Shown: piece after piece, positions 18,208 to 27,035 of the stretch
Layout: each line of letters begins with the position of its first letter
Position numbering within the stretch: position 1 is the stretch's first letter
NCBI GenBank assembly: GCA_902168105.1
Contig: CABHOY010000044.1
Span: 1 to 64,000 of the forward strand
Source: an uncultured Flavihumibacter sp.
Lineage (GTDB): Bacteria; Bacteroidota; Bacteroidia; Chitinophagales; Chitinophagaceae
Length of the DNA: 64,000 bases
Direction of reading: 5' to 3'
Made by a program: the position numbers and the translations under genes
The notes under the pieces: generated by a model
Seen by the model: the letters and a program-made list of their open reading frames with translations, nothing else
The model's database searches: none
What the model was told of the DNA's origin: nothing

Positions 18208-19323
18208 TCAAACAATAATTTGCTCAAAATCTACATAATACCTGCCAGAGCTTTTGAACTGACCCAGCAGTATTCTCCTGCAGGTGTCTGTTACGACGGC
18301 TCCGCCTAGTACAACGGAAGATGCCAGTTGTGGCCAGGTTGTAATCGTTTTCCCTACCTGGCCTAAAGAGTATTTCATTCTTTCGGACATATCATCCAAT
18401 GCAACCATCGGGCGAAATATGGGTATTTTCTCTGCATCTGTAAGCTCACGAAGGCTTTTAAGATCTATATCGGGTATAAAACCGTGTAGCAAGGGTCTTT
18501 CGGGTTCCAGATCAAAACGTTCTACATCTACCATACCCCTGTCGTTAGTATCCATTACAACTGGTATGCCGAGGGCTTTAGCTTTCATCCTGCTCAAGAT
18601 CTTTATATCTATACCGTCGCATTCTTCTACCAGTATGTCAAGGTTTCCGTCTTGGGTAAAGAAGTCATCAAGGTTTTCTTCAGTGGCGCCTTCCTTATAA
18701 ATAACAACTTTGATAAAAGGATCCAGTTCTGCGATCTCGCGGGCTGCTATCACCACTTTGTGTACCTGTATACTATGAATACCGGTGCGGATCCTGTTCA
18801 TGTTTGTTAGCTCAACCTTGTCGAAGTCCGTTAGCCTTAATTCTCCACATACCCGCTCCATTGCCAGTGTGAGGGCGATGGATTGTCCAACAGAAAGCCC
18901 GATAATGCCTATTTTTTTGTTGCTCAGTATGGTTATTTCTTCGTCGGTTATCTTTTGTTTATTACGGCTGGTGCGTAATTCGATGAAGTCTTTTTCATCA
19001 ACTATATGTACCACGCGATGCGACCAGGGGTAATAAACCCATACACCAAAGGCGTGCAGCGGTGTAGTACCAACATATTCGCTGACCTTTTGTTCAGATT
19101 CTTCTTCCGTAAGCCTTTTAGTTGGATTACGGATCTTCATCAGTTCCCTGAGTTGTGAATGAATCTGATCGTGAATGCGTATATGAGGATTCTCCGCTAG
19201 TAAAGCCAATAGATCGGCATATTGTTCTTCTTGCTGCAATCGATAAAATACAGGTGTATAATTATCCGGCTCGGTCCGTTGCTTATTGATATAATGCTCT
19301 AGTTCTGTCATTTTGCCTGGCAT
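18208..19323 (-). CDS. ThiF/E1-like adenylyltransferase (Rv1355c-type N-terminal half)
   Basis: A 371-residue protein. After a helical N-terminal 100 residues comes an E1-type Rossmann domain: K-I-G-I-I-G-L-S-V-G-Q-S (about 137-148) as nucleotide loop and DFDKVELTNMNR (166-177), the D-x-D...N-x-x-R Mg-ATP signature of MoeB/ThiF/E1 enzymes; DTNDRGMVDVERF follows (about 265). Such enzymes adenylate a carboxyl terminus. The layout recalls Rv1355c proteins, where this half is fused to a nitroreductase; that part is absent here. No clear catalytic Cys of E1 type or zinc-binding C-x-x-C is visible. It is the first gene of the operon. The target is unknown. Confidence 0.8.
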   Translation of the reverse strand: MPGKMTELEHYINKQRTEPDNYTPVFYRLQQEEQYADLLALLAENPHIRIHDQIHSQLRELMKIRNPTKRLTEEESEQKVSEYVGTTPLHAFGVWVYYPWSHRVVHIVDEKDFIELRTSRNKQKITDEEITILSNKKIGIIGLSVGQSIALTLAMERVCGELRLTDFDKVELTNMNRIRTGIHSIQVHKVVIAAREIAELDPFIKVVIYKEGATEENLDDFFTQDGNLDILVEECDGIDIKILSRMKAKALGIPVVMDTNDRGMVDVERFDLEPERPLLHGFIPDIDLKSLRELTDAEKIPIFRPMVALDDMSERMKYSLGQVGKTITTWPQLASSVVLGGAVVTDTCRRILLGQFKSSGRYYVDFEQIIV

Positions 19324-19722
19324 ATAATTTTATGAACAATGATGGCAATTCAAATGGTATATGTATGGTCAATTAGTATGTAAGTGATTATGGCATTGGT
19401 AAGGGCCTGATGACAAAGGCAAGCTCGTTAATTCACTACATATGTTATATACTCACTATGTAGTCCGGGATAAATGTCATTTTTAAGTATACAAGTAAAG
19501 AAAAAGTTAAAGTTTCACATGAAAGCGTATGGTAAAATAACAATTAATTTCAAAAGATTGCGAAATAGGGCCGTTATTTTAGTGAGAATCTGTGTTTTAA
19601 TGACATTTGTTTGATGACTGGTACAACTCATGAAATAAATTTCTATAATATTGGTGTAAAATTTGCTGCTTTTGGCAGTTACCATTAAGGTTCTTTATCA
19701 ACATAATTTAATGCCTTAGTAT
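19324..19722. promoter_or_regulatory. Divergent promoter region, with an inverted repeat
   Basis: This 399-base AT-rich gap lies between the divergent ThiF operon and the SOD gene and has no gene of its own. ACTACATA (19435-19442) and TATGTAGT (19457-19464) are an exact inverted repeat with a 14-base spacer, about 112 bases upstream of the ThiF start: a candidate operator. I see no convincing paired -33/-7 boxes. Confidence 0.35.
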
Positions 19723-20460
19723 ATGAATAAGAGAGAATTTATTAAGCTGGCAGGTCTGGCTGGTGTAGCAGCTTTGGGCAATCCCACAGGTATAATCGCT
19801 GCTCCCGCATCCCGCAAAGGAATATCTGTTTTGGACGGCAATGCGAAAGCTCCTTTCGAGCTACCGCCTTTGCCGTATGGTTTTGATGCTTTAGAACCAC
19901 ATATTGACAAAGCAACAATGGAGATCCATCATGATAAGCACCATGGTGCCTATGTTAAGAACCTGAATGATGCTGTAAAAGGGTCTCCTTACGAAAATCT
20001 TTCACTTGAAGAGATCCTCGCCAAAGTAAAAGTAGAAGATAAAGCCGTACGTAATAATGCAGGTGGTCATTTCAACCATTCCCTGTTCTGGAAACTGTTG
20101 TCTCCTCAGAAAACAACCCCGTCAGATAAGTTAAAGACCGCTATCAACGGTACTTTTACCTCTTACGAGAAGTTCGAGGAGATTTTTAATACGGCTGCTA
20201 AGGGTGTGTTCGGCTCTGGCTGGGCATGGCTGATCGTAACACCGGGTAAGAAATTATCTGTGATATCTACACCTAACCAGGATAACCCATTGATGGAAAA
20301 CATCGTTAAGGAGCGCGGTACGCCGATCCTGGGGCTGGATGTATGGGAACATGCCTATTATTTGAAATATCACAATGTGCGTGCTGAATATGTGACTGCT
20401 TTCTGGAATCTTGTGAACTGGAACGAGGTAGATAAATTATACGCTGCAGCTACAAAGTAG
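19723..20460 (+). CDS. Superoxide dismutase [Fe/Mn], exported form
   Basis: A 245-residue enzyme converting superoxide to peroxide and oxygen. The metal ligands are all visible: His60 (LEPHID), His119 (FNHSLFW), Asp206 and His210 (LDVWEHAYYLKY). The first 30 residues (MNKREFIKLAGLAGVAALG) are a Tat-like or Sec signal with K-R rather than R-R, so the mature enzyme should act outside the cytoplasm, unlike most bacterial Fe/Mn SODs. Metal choice (Fe or Mn) is not settled by eye. It is a single gene ended by a strong terminator. Confidence 0.93.
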   Translation: MNKREFIKLAGLAGVAALGNPTGIIAAPASRKGISVLDGNAKAPFELPPLPYGFDALEPHIDKATMEIHHDKHHGAYVKNLNDAVKGSPYENLSLEEILAKVKVEDKAVRNNAGGHFNHSLFWKLLSPQKTTPSDKLKTAINGTFTSYEKFEEIFNTAAKGVFGSGWAWLIVTPGKKLSVISTPNQDNPLMENIVKERGTPILGLDVWEHAYYLKYHNVRAEYVTAFWNLVNWNEVDKLYAAATK

Positions 20461-20469
20461 TTGGTATAA

Positions 20470-20517
20470 TATAAAAAGAGAAGGCGTTCGCTGCAGCGAG
20501 CGCCTTCTCTTTTTATA
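20470..20517. terminator. Strong bidirectional terminator
   Basis: AAAAAGAGAAGGCG (20473-20486) pairs exactly with CGCCTTCTCTTTTT (20501-20514), with extra A/T pairs outside and an inner GC-rich stem. It ends the SOD and GT39 transcripts, which converge here. Confidence 0.9.
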
Positions 20518-20524
20518 TTATTAG

Positions 20525-22150
20525 TTATTTTCTTTTAAAGAATACGAAGCCATTCTTTTCCCCCACGACTGTTAGGTTCGGATCTTTTCTCCATGGTTCG
20601 CTATCAGTGATACGGCAAACAAAAAATGTCGGTTTATCCACCGGGCCACTTAGCAGCCAGTTGCTATTATAATAGTTCTTATTGACAGGTGGCAGTTTCT
20701 TTGTGTAGAATAGATGGGCATAGCTATGATAAGTTAACACCTGCACATAGTTATCTTTCCCCACAAAGGACTTAAAGAAGTCAATTGCTGCGCCCTGTGA
20801 ATACCGCTCGATCTTAGGCGTAAAGTGGACGATAGTGATCTGTATAGCCAGTATTGTGCTCAAGAACATGCATAGCAGTCCGGCCCGGACTTTTTTCTGA
20901 AAAAGGAGAATTGAGCTGATGATGATAAGCAGCATATAGGCCCCTCCATACGCCGCTTCCCAGACAGACCAGGGTACTTGCGCCTGGAGGTTCGCCTGTG
21001 CGAATTTGTCGTGGATATGCGGGATCAACACATCTTTGTAAAGACCTACGATAGGAAGAAGGGCAATTGCAAAGCCGATAGCAAGGCCGATCAGTAGCAT
21101 AAGTACTATATTCCAGGCATGCAGCTGTAGTTTATTTTCAGATATCCGGTACAGCTGCCAGGCCGCCAGAAAACTAAGCGGGAAGTAGCAGAGCGAGGAA
21201 TAATGAACGATCTTGGTCTCTACAATGGAGAACAGGATCAATACTACCCAGAATAACACCCACATCCAGGTTTTAAAGTCTTTTACTTCAGCAGAAGCTG
21301 ACCCGGAATATATGGATTTGCCTTTGCGTCCCCTGAAATATGTAAATAACAGCAGACTGGCAGGAAAGCAACCTATCAGCAGTACTATCCAGTGGTAAAA
21401 GAACGAGTGACCGTGTCCTGCATCTGGAGTGGTAAGAAGCCTTACCTGATAGGTAACGAATTCATTAATAAACCACCAGCCATGCACGATCAACTCATAG
21501 CCGAACCATAACGCCGTGGTAATGAAAGCGAAGAGGGTGATCAATCCCAGCTGAACCAGGCTAATGCCGATCTTACCTTTTTTATATAGCCAGTAGAATA
21601 ACAGCGTCAGAATGCTGATCAATATTGCGACCGGGCCTTTCGTCAGCACGGCGAGCCCCAGGAAAATACCACTTAGGAGGGCCATCCGGGACGGTTTAGC
21701 AGCGTAGGCTATACGGAAAGCGCAATAGATGGCCAGGAATATGAAGAAATTGAAAGTTGGATCTATGATACCCGATTTGAAAAAAAAATGAGGAAGCCAC
21801 GAGCCGGCATATGCTAAAGTCCACCATAAGCCCAGCTTTTCATCAGCCAGTTTCTTACCAATACCGTAGAGCGTTACCAGCGTGGTAATACCCAACACGG
21901 CGTTAGGGAAACGAGCTGCAAATTCGTTCACACCAAAGAGCTGCATGCTAATAGCCTGTAGCCAGATAAATAACGGAGGTTTTTCCCAGAAAGGCTGGAA
22001 ATCTATCTGTACCTGTGAATAGTTATGGCTTACGATCATTTCTCTTGCAGCTTCAGCGAAATTGATCTCATCCCAGTCAAACAGGTGAACGGCCCCCAGA
22101 AAGGGAATAAAGAGTATGGCAGCAGCTACGGCGATCAACAGGTATTTCAT
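20525..22150 (-). CDS. GT39/ArnT-like membrane glycosyltransferase
   Basis: A 541-residue integral membrane protein with about 11-12 helices. The N-terminal pattern FDWDEINFAEAAREM (Asp/Glu of the GT-C first loop), then FWEKPPLFIWLQAI and ARFPNAVLGI matches the ArnT/PMT group, which moves a sugar from a polyprenyl-phosphate carrier to lipid A or protein. The soluble C-terminal part is about 430-541. It is followed 29 bases later upstream-to-downstream by none, but preceded by the PAP2 gene at a 29-base gap on the same strand, fitting a lipid-linked sugar pathway. The acceptor is unknown. Confidence 0.88.
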   Translation of the reverse strand: MKYLLIAVAAAILFIPFLGAVHLFDWDEINFAEAAREMIVSHNYSQVQIDFQPFWEKPPLFIWLQAISMQLFGVNEFAARFPNAVLGITTLVTLYGIGKKLADEKLGLWWTLAYAGSWLPHFFFKSGIIDPTFNFFIFLAIYCAFRIAYAAKPSRMALLSGIFLGLAVLTKGPVAILISILTLLFYWLYKKGKIGISLVQLGLITLFAFITTALWFGYELIVHGWWFINEFVTYQVRLLTTPDAGHGHSFFYHWIVLLIGCFPASLLLFTYFRGRKGKSIYSGSASAEVKDFKTWMWVLFWVVLILFSIVETKIVHYSSLCYFPLSFLAAWQLYRISENKLQLHAWNIVLMLLIGLAIGFAIALLPIVGLYKDVLIPHIHDKFAQANLQAQVPWSVWEAAYGGAYMLLIIISSILLFQKKVRAGLLCMFLSTILAIQITIVHFTPKIERYSQGAAIDFFKSFVGKDNYVQVLTYHSYAHLFYTKKLPPVNKNYYNSNWLLSGPVDKPTFFVCRITDSEPWRKDPNLTVVGEKNGFVFFKRK

Positions 22151-22179
22151 AATGACTCCAAATCAAAAAAATAAGTAAA

Positions 22180-22842
22180 TCAGGTCAGACCTATTACTGG
22201 TTCTGGATCAATTTCAGGCGAGGATTTCATCCTGCTCTGATGGAACAGAGAATAAACAACCAGGCTGCCTGTGGTTCCGATAATGCTTCCTACATACACA
22301 TCCACAAAAAAGTGCTGTGCCAGGTAAATTCTTGAGTAAGCGGCTAACAATGCCAGTGTTAAGAACGCAAATCCGCTTATTTTATTCCTGCATATCAAGG
22401 CCAAAAAAGTGAACATTGCAAAAGCAGTGGTTGTATGCCCCGACGGAAAGCTACAGGTGCCGTGCACACGTATCCATTCTATGGTGTGTACCAGTCCTGG
22501 CGTATGGGCAAAATACAGCGATGGCCGTGGCTCATAGTAGTAATGTTTTGCGATTTGTACAATGACAGTGACAAGCAGTAGTACAATGCCGGCCGTCAGG
22601 AACAATTTGTACTTTCTGAAGACCAGTATCAACGCCAACATAACAGCAAAAGTGATACCGTCCCCGATGTAGGTAACACCAGTCATGGCTACATCAGCCC
22701 ATGGTGCATGTGCGTGGTTGATGGCCAGGAATAATTCTTCATGTGTAAAATAGGTTTGCAACATAGCGCCTCCAACAATCCATAAAAGGAATGGCAGAAA
22801 GAAGGGCGCATTCTTCCCTAACAGCGTTAGTAGAGTTTTCAT
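22180..22842 (-). CDS. PAP2-family membrane phosphatase
   Basis: A 220-residue protein with five or six membrane helices and the three acid phosphatase motifs: KHYYYEPRP, SFPSGHT (catalytic His) and SRIYLAQHFFVDV (nucleophile His). The family dephosphorylates phosphatidic acid, undecaprenyl diphosphate or lipid A. It is 29 bases upstream of the GT39 gene in the same direction, so a role in recycling the polyprenyl carrier or trimming lipid A phosphate is likely. Confidence 0.92.
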   Translation of the reverse strand: MKTLLTLLGKNAPFFLPFLLWIVGGAMLQTYFTHEELFLAINHAHAPWADVAMTGVTYIGDGITFAVMLALILVFRKYKLFLTAGIVLLLVTVIVQIAKHYYYEPRPSLYFAHTPGLVHTIEWIRVHGTCSFPSGHTTTAFAMFTFLALICRNKISGFAFLTLALLAAYSRIYLAQHFFVDVYVGSIIGTTGSLVVYSLFHQSRMKSSPEIDPEPVIGLT

Positions 22843-23001
22843 AGTTTTAGGTTGTGACGCTAATAAGAAAAGCTATGCATAAGGCTTTCAGGCATTTTCA
22901 CGGTTATGTGAAGGCACAAGTCAGTCTTGCCCGGCACAAGGATGCACCTGGGAAAATTGATGTTGAAAGTCTTGAAGCTTGTAGCTAAATGCTTATGGCT
23001 G

Positions 23002-24438
23002 TCAAGTTGTAGGTTTCGTGTTTAATCTTCTAAAGAGCTTTTTTATATTATTGAAGATCCTGAAATAAAACTCTTTGTTGAATAATTGAGAATCATTCAA
23101 CGCTTTATATATCAGGAACATAGCAATAGGCATAAGGACGATATTGGAGAGCCACATACCACTCCAGGTGGCCATCACATCTTTTCTGGCCATCTTCTCT
23201 CCGACCATGAAAAATATATTAAAAATCACAAAGAACACGACAGCAAATATCAGCGGTGTACCCAGTCCGCCTTTGCGGATAATAGAACCTAATGGGGCGC
23301 CTATTAGGAACATCACGATGCAGGAGAAGGCGAGTGTGAATTTACGCTGCCATTCCACTTTATGCAATAAGAGGGTACTATGTTTGTCGCCAAATTCCCT
23401 GGCTGGTCCTTCCAGGTTATTCTGACCTTCACGGATGTTCTGTTCTACTCTTTCGAGCACATAACGGCGTGACTTCTCAGGAATAACGTCCTTGAAGGAC
23501 GCCGCGGCTAAAGGAGGTGCTTTGGCCAGCCAGCCGGTATCTTCCCATTTATAAAAAGGATAACGGGTTGTGACATAGGCGTTGACGGTACGTGAAAACA
23601 GCTTTTCCTGTTTGTACAGAGAATCTATGGCTTTATCCAGCTGTCTGACATTCAGCATTTGCTGGTTGGAAGCAAAAAGGCCCATATCCAGCCTGCTGAA
23701 AGCAAAGGAACTGAGGTCAAATGCTTTTTTGTATTCACGGAAACCAAGGCGGATCAATTCTCCTGGCGTATTGGTACTACGATTGTTACGTTCTTCATAG
23801 CGCCAACCTTTTTCCAGTACGAAATAGAGGAAACGTTTGTCGGGAGAAAGCAACATGGTGCCTTTTTCGGCCAGTATAACCTTATCGCCTCCTCCGGGAG
23901 TATGATCGATGATCATTACCTGGTGAATGGTCTTATTGTCTTTTTCCTTTTGTGCTACTTTGATAGTGTAGTCAGGAATATCTGTATAGAACACACCTGC
24001 TTTAATGTTAAAGGCAGGCTTCGAGTTTGTAATATCGTACAGCAGTGACTTTGCCCGGAGGTTGGCCACTGGCATTGCGTAGTTGTTAAAGAGAAAAGCC
24101 AGAACTGCGATAGTGGAACAAACGAGGAGCAGGGGACGCATAAAACGGATCAGGGAGATACCGGACGATTTCAATGCTACCAGTTCGAAGCTTTCACCCA
24201 GGTTCCCGAAGGTCATAATGGAGGATAACAGCACAGCTAATGGAAGAGCAAGTGATACCAGGTTGGCGCTTGTATATGTGATCAGTTCGATGATCACCGG
24301 AGTATCGAGCCCTTTACCTACGAGGTCGTCAATATATTTCCACAGGAATTGCATCACCAGTACAAACAGTGTAACAAAGAAGGTGGCCACGAAGGGCCCC
24401 ATGAATGTTTTTATGATGAGCTTATCCAGTTTTTTCAC
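23002..24438 (-). CDS. LptF/LptG-family permease (YjgP/YjgQ)
   Basis: A 478-residue inner-membrane protein: three N-terminal helices (KLIIKTFMGPFVATFFVTLF at the start is the family mark), a large periplasmic domain (about 130-340) and three C-terminal helices (about 360-450). Such proteins pair with LptB and LptC to pull lipopolysaccharide from the inner membrane. The start codon is GTG at 24438. Whether it is F or G is not decided; the second subunit gene is not in the window, as is usual in Bacteroidota. Confidence 0.92.
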   Translation of the reverse strand: MKKLDKLIIKTFMGPFVATFFVTLFVLVMQFLWKYIDDLVGKGLDTPVIIELITYTSANLVSLALPLAVLLSSIMTFGNLGESFELVALKSSGISLIRFMRPLLLVCSTIAVLAFLFNNYAMPVANLRAKSLLYDITNSKPAFNIKAGVFYTDIPDYTIKVAQKEKDNKTIHQVMIIDHTPGGGDKVILAEKGTMLLSPDKRFLYFVLEKGWRYEERNNRSTNTPGELIRLGFREYKKAFDLSSFAFSRLDMGLFASNQQMLNVRQLDKAIDSLYKQEKLFSRTVNAYVTTRYPFYKWEDTGWLAKAPPLAAASFKDVIPEKSRRYVLERVEQNIREGQNNLEGPAREFGDKHSTLLLHKVEWQRKFTLAFSCIVMFLIGAPLGSIIRKGGLGTPLIFAVVFFVIFNIFFMVGEKMARKDVMATWSGMWLSNIVLMPIAMFLIYKALNDSQLFNKEFYFRIFNNIKKLFRRLNTKPTT

Positions 24439-24591
24439 TTCCTGCGTATAATGTTAGTTCAATGCTTAAATGACGTTAGTTCGTACATGAAGCGTACAAA
24501 TTTAATATCATTTACGGAAGTGCTGACAAGAAACGGCTAAAATTACCGTTAAATTTCCCCGGAATGTGAAGCGCCGATGTAAATTTACGGA

Positions 24592-25203
24592 ATGGAAACA
24601 GTTTCTCTGACTGCGGAAGAGCAGGCGCTGGTTGTTAATGCAGAGTGGTTATATCTGAAAAACAACGTTTTACAGAAAGTAATGACACTGATGGGGCAGT
24701 TACAACTGGCATTGCAGGCGCATCCGGTTACAAATACATTTCCTTTTCCGGAGCCGACATTGCTGGCCGGGGGCAAAATATCCCGCGGTGAGCGATATAA
24801 GGAACTGCCCTATATCATTCTGGATTATCCCCGTTTTTTCAGTAAGGACAATATTTTCGCGTTCCGTACCATGTTCTGGTGGGGACATTACTTCATTGCA
24901 ACCCTGCATCTGGCAGGGAAAGAGAAGGAGAGGTATAGTCACACGATCATTGGCGCCTGGCAACAACTTGCAGAACATCAATTCCAGGTTTATCTTCAGG
25001 AAGATCCCTGGGAACACGATTTAGAGAATGAGAATTACAAATTAATATCAGCCATGCCGGTAGAGGAATTTCAGCAACTGATCATCCGGCGTCCTTTTAT
25101 TAAACTTGCTAAACCTTACAGTTTTGAAGAATGGGGAAAGATAGTTCCTGAGGTAGTAAGAGATTATTCTCTTTTGCTACAGGTTCTTGTCAATAAAGAC
25201 TGA
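24592..25203 (+). CDS. Conserved hypothetical protein (Bacteroidota)
   Basis: A 203-residue soluble protein rich in Trp, Phe and Tyr. I do not recognise a named domain. The pattern LPYIILDYPRFFSKDNIFAFR followed by WWGHYFIATLHLAGK suggests one globular alpha/beta fold; the C-terminal half is helical. It is divergent from the LptF/G gene and convergent with the START-like gene four bases away. Codon use is like its neighbours, so it is probably a resident gene of this lineage. Confidence 0.65.
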   Translation: METVSLTAEEQALVVNAEWLYLKNNVLQKVMTLMGQLQLALQAHPVTNTFPFPEPTLLAGGKISRGERYKELPYIILDYPRFFSKDNIFAFRTMFWWGHYFIATLHLAGKEKERYSHTIIGAWQQLAEHQFQVYLQEDPWEHDLENENYKLISAMPVEEFQQLIIRRPFIKLAKPYSFEEWGKIVPEVVRDYSLLLQVLVNKD

Positions 25204-25207
25204 CCGC

Positions 25208-25588
25208 TTAGTTACCTATCCTGTGGAAGAGGTCTTTCACCTGGTAATCCCACAGCTGACTCTGGTCGGCTATTTCCTTTTTTTCTGCAAAATCTTTAAC
25301 GATCAGGATTGTTTCATTAGTCACTTCGGAGATCTGTATACGGAATTCAAAGAATTCTTCTTTGGGAGCATGCTTCCAATGTAGACGGATAAATTCATCT
25401 TCTTCCTGTTCCAGCACTTCTGCCTCTTCAGTGGAACCGTTCCATGAAAAGGAGAAAACGCTGTCTCTGTAATCTACTTTATCTGCGAACCACTCCTGGA
25501 GACCCGCGGGAGTAGAAAGGAATTCGTATAAGATACTGGGTGAGCACCGTACCGGATATTCCAACTCATATTGCACTTTCTTAGACAT
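25208..25588 (-). CDS. START-like (SRPBCC fold) domain protein
   Basis: A 126-residue single-domain protein. YELEYPVRCSPSILYEFLST then GLQEWFADKV and VFSFSWNG match the AHSA1/START-like group (helix-grip fold binding a hydrophobic ligand or partner protein). Its near-constant place upstream of, and divergent from, rpoD in this phylum is my recollection, not shown here. The function is unknown. Confidence 0.8.
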   Translation of the reverse strand: MSKKVQYELEYPVRCSPSILYEFLSTPAGLQEWFADKVDYRDSVFSFSWNGSTEEAEVLEQEEDEFIRLHWKHAPKEEFFEFRIQISEVTNETILIVKDFAEKKEIADQSQLWDYQVKDLFHRIGN

Positions 25589-25862
25589 CGCTCAAGTAAT
25601 TAGTAAATCAATAGCATCTGGCTGCAATTATAGAAAATTATTTATTCTGTCAAAATTATTTTGCATTTTTTTTTAATAATTGCTCAAAATCTTATACACT
25701 TTATAAATAACAATTCTATTAAGGAAATTATAAATATATTAGCAATCTGCACTAATTGTTTTCACGGCTTTTGTTGGAAAACCCATATTTGAAGGCTCCA
25801 ATATTAAGTTATGAATGGTGAAACGTTTTTGCTTGAAAAAGGTTTAACAACTAATTATTTTT
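25589..25862. other. AT-rich gap upstream of rpoD
   Basis: No gene is seen in this stretch between the START-like gene and the rpoD promoter. It is strongly AT-rich with a T9 run near 25668. It may hold the START-like gene's promoter and upstream elements for rpoD. Confidence 0.4.
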
Positions 25863-25893
25863 TTTGGGAGCTATCTAAAAAAACTTATTTTTG
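25863..25893 (+). promoter_or_regulatory. rpoD promoter (Bacteroidota consensus)
   Basis: TTTG at 25863-25866 and TATTTTTG at 25886-25893 match the -33 TTTG / -7 TAnnTTTG consensus with a 19-base spacer. Transcription should begin near 25900, giving a leader of about 50 bases. Confidence 0.7.
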
Positions 25894-25950
25894 TCTGGCA
25901 TTCATCAAATAGGGTAACATTTTATTCACCTGTAACTGTTCCGATTCTTT

Positions 25951-26826
25951 ATGTCAATGCGCCAACTCAAAATCACGAAATCCATCACGAATAGGGAATC
26001 CCAGTCCCTGGAAAAATATTTGCAGGAAATTGGGAAGGTGGATCTTATTACACCGGAGGAAGAAGTGAACCTGGCTATCCGCATTAAGCAAGGGGATCAG
26101 AGAGCTCTAGAGAAGCTCACAAAAGCTAACCTCCGTTTTGTGGTATCTGTTGCAAAACAGTATCAGAACCAGGGCTTATCCCTCAGTGATCTGATCAATG
26201 AAGGTAATCTGGGTCTGATCAAAGCAGCGCAGCGTTTTGACGAAACACGCGGTTTCAAGTTCATCTCCTACGCTGTATGGTGGATCCGTCAGTCGATCCT
26301 TCAGGCTTTGGCAGAACAGAGCCGTATCGTACGTCTTCCGCTGAATAAAGTTGGTCTCAGCAATAAGATCAGCAAAGCATATTCTCAACTGGAACAGGAA
26401 TTTGAAAGGGAGCCGTCTCCTGACGAACTGGCTACCATCCTTGAGATCAATACGGAAGAAGTTGAGGCCACTTTAGGTGTTGCTGCCCGTCACGTATCCA
26501 TGGATGCGCCTTTTATTGATGGTGAAGATAATTCCCTGTTGGATGTACTCGCTAATCCGAATGCAGTGAGCGCAGACGAGGAACTGGACCACCACGATTC
26601 ATTGCGCCGCGAAATAGAACGTTCTTTATCCACCCTTACGGACAGGCAGAAAGATGTGATCATCCTGTACTTCGGTATAGCAGTTGAACATCCTATGTCA
26701 CTGGAAGATATTGGTGAGAAATTTGGCCTGACCCGTGAAAGGGTTCGTCAGATCAAAGACAAAGCGATCACAAAATTACGTACCACTTCCCGTAGCAAAC
26801 TGCTGAGAAATTACCTGGGAAGCTGA
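25951..26826 (+). CDS. rpoD: Primary RNA polymerase sigma factor (RpoD/SigA)
   Basis: A 291-residue housekeeping sigma factor. Short N-terminus without the large region 1.1/NCR, region 1.2 (ESLEKYLQEIGKVDLITPEEE), region 2 with FVVSVAKQYQNQGLSLSDLI and the -10 reading helix YAVWWIRQSI (2.4), region 3 and region 4 with SLEDIGEKFGLTRERVRQI. This compact form is the standard primary sigma of Bacteroidota and recognises the TTTG/TAnnTTTG promoters seen here. The start may be ATG 25951 or ATG 25957 (MRQLKITK). A terminator follows. Confidence 0.97.
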   Translation: MSMRQLKITKSITNRESQSLEKYLQEIGKVDLITPEEEVNLAIRIKQGDQRALEKLTKANLRFVVSVAKQYQNQGLSLSDLINEGNLGLIKAAQRFDETRGFKFISYAVWWIRQSILQALAEQSRIVRLPLNKVGLSNKISKAYSQLEQEFEREPSPDELATILEINTEEVEATLGVAARHVSMDAPFIDGEDNSLLDVLANPNAVSADEELDHHDSLRREIERSLSTLTDRQKDVIILYFGIAVEHPMSLEDIGEKFGLTRERVRQIKDKAITKLRTTSRSKLLRNYLGS

Positions 26827-26880
26827 TTATATTGTGTTGAATGCTGTAATGTCATAGAGAAATAAACTAACTTTACATAA

Positions 26881-26920
26881 GAAAAAGGTGGATATCGGGT
26901 AGATATTCACCTTTTTCTGT
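26881..26920 (+). terminator. rpoD terminator
   Basis: GAAAAAGGTG (26881-26890) pairs exactly with CACCTTTTTC (26908-26917); an inner stem ATATC/GATAT closes the loop GGGTA, and T-rich sequence follows. Confidence 0.85.
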
Positions 26921-27035
26921 TATTTGTGGCCTTCCACTGGTTTGCATGTTACTTTATGTTATTTTTGCAACCCCTGAAGCTGCAAGTCCATACCGGACGG
27001 ATGGCGGGACAGCAAAAAATTAAACAAGATCAAAG

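Noticed and set aside
23659..24048. Antisense frames opposite the LptF/G gene
   Set aside because: Low-complexity shadows of a clear membrane protein gene with no independent support.
26960..27035. Possible SRP RNA (ffs) just upstream of ffh
   Set aside because: The short stretch has ...CCGGACGGATGGCGGGACAGC but not the conserved SRP Alu/S-domain loop (GGAAGCAGC type), and no matching arms are present.
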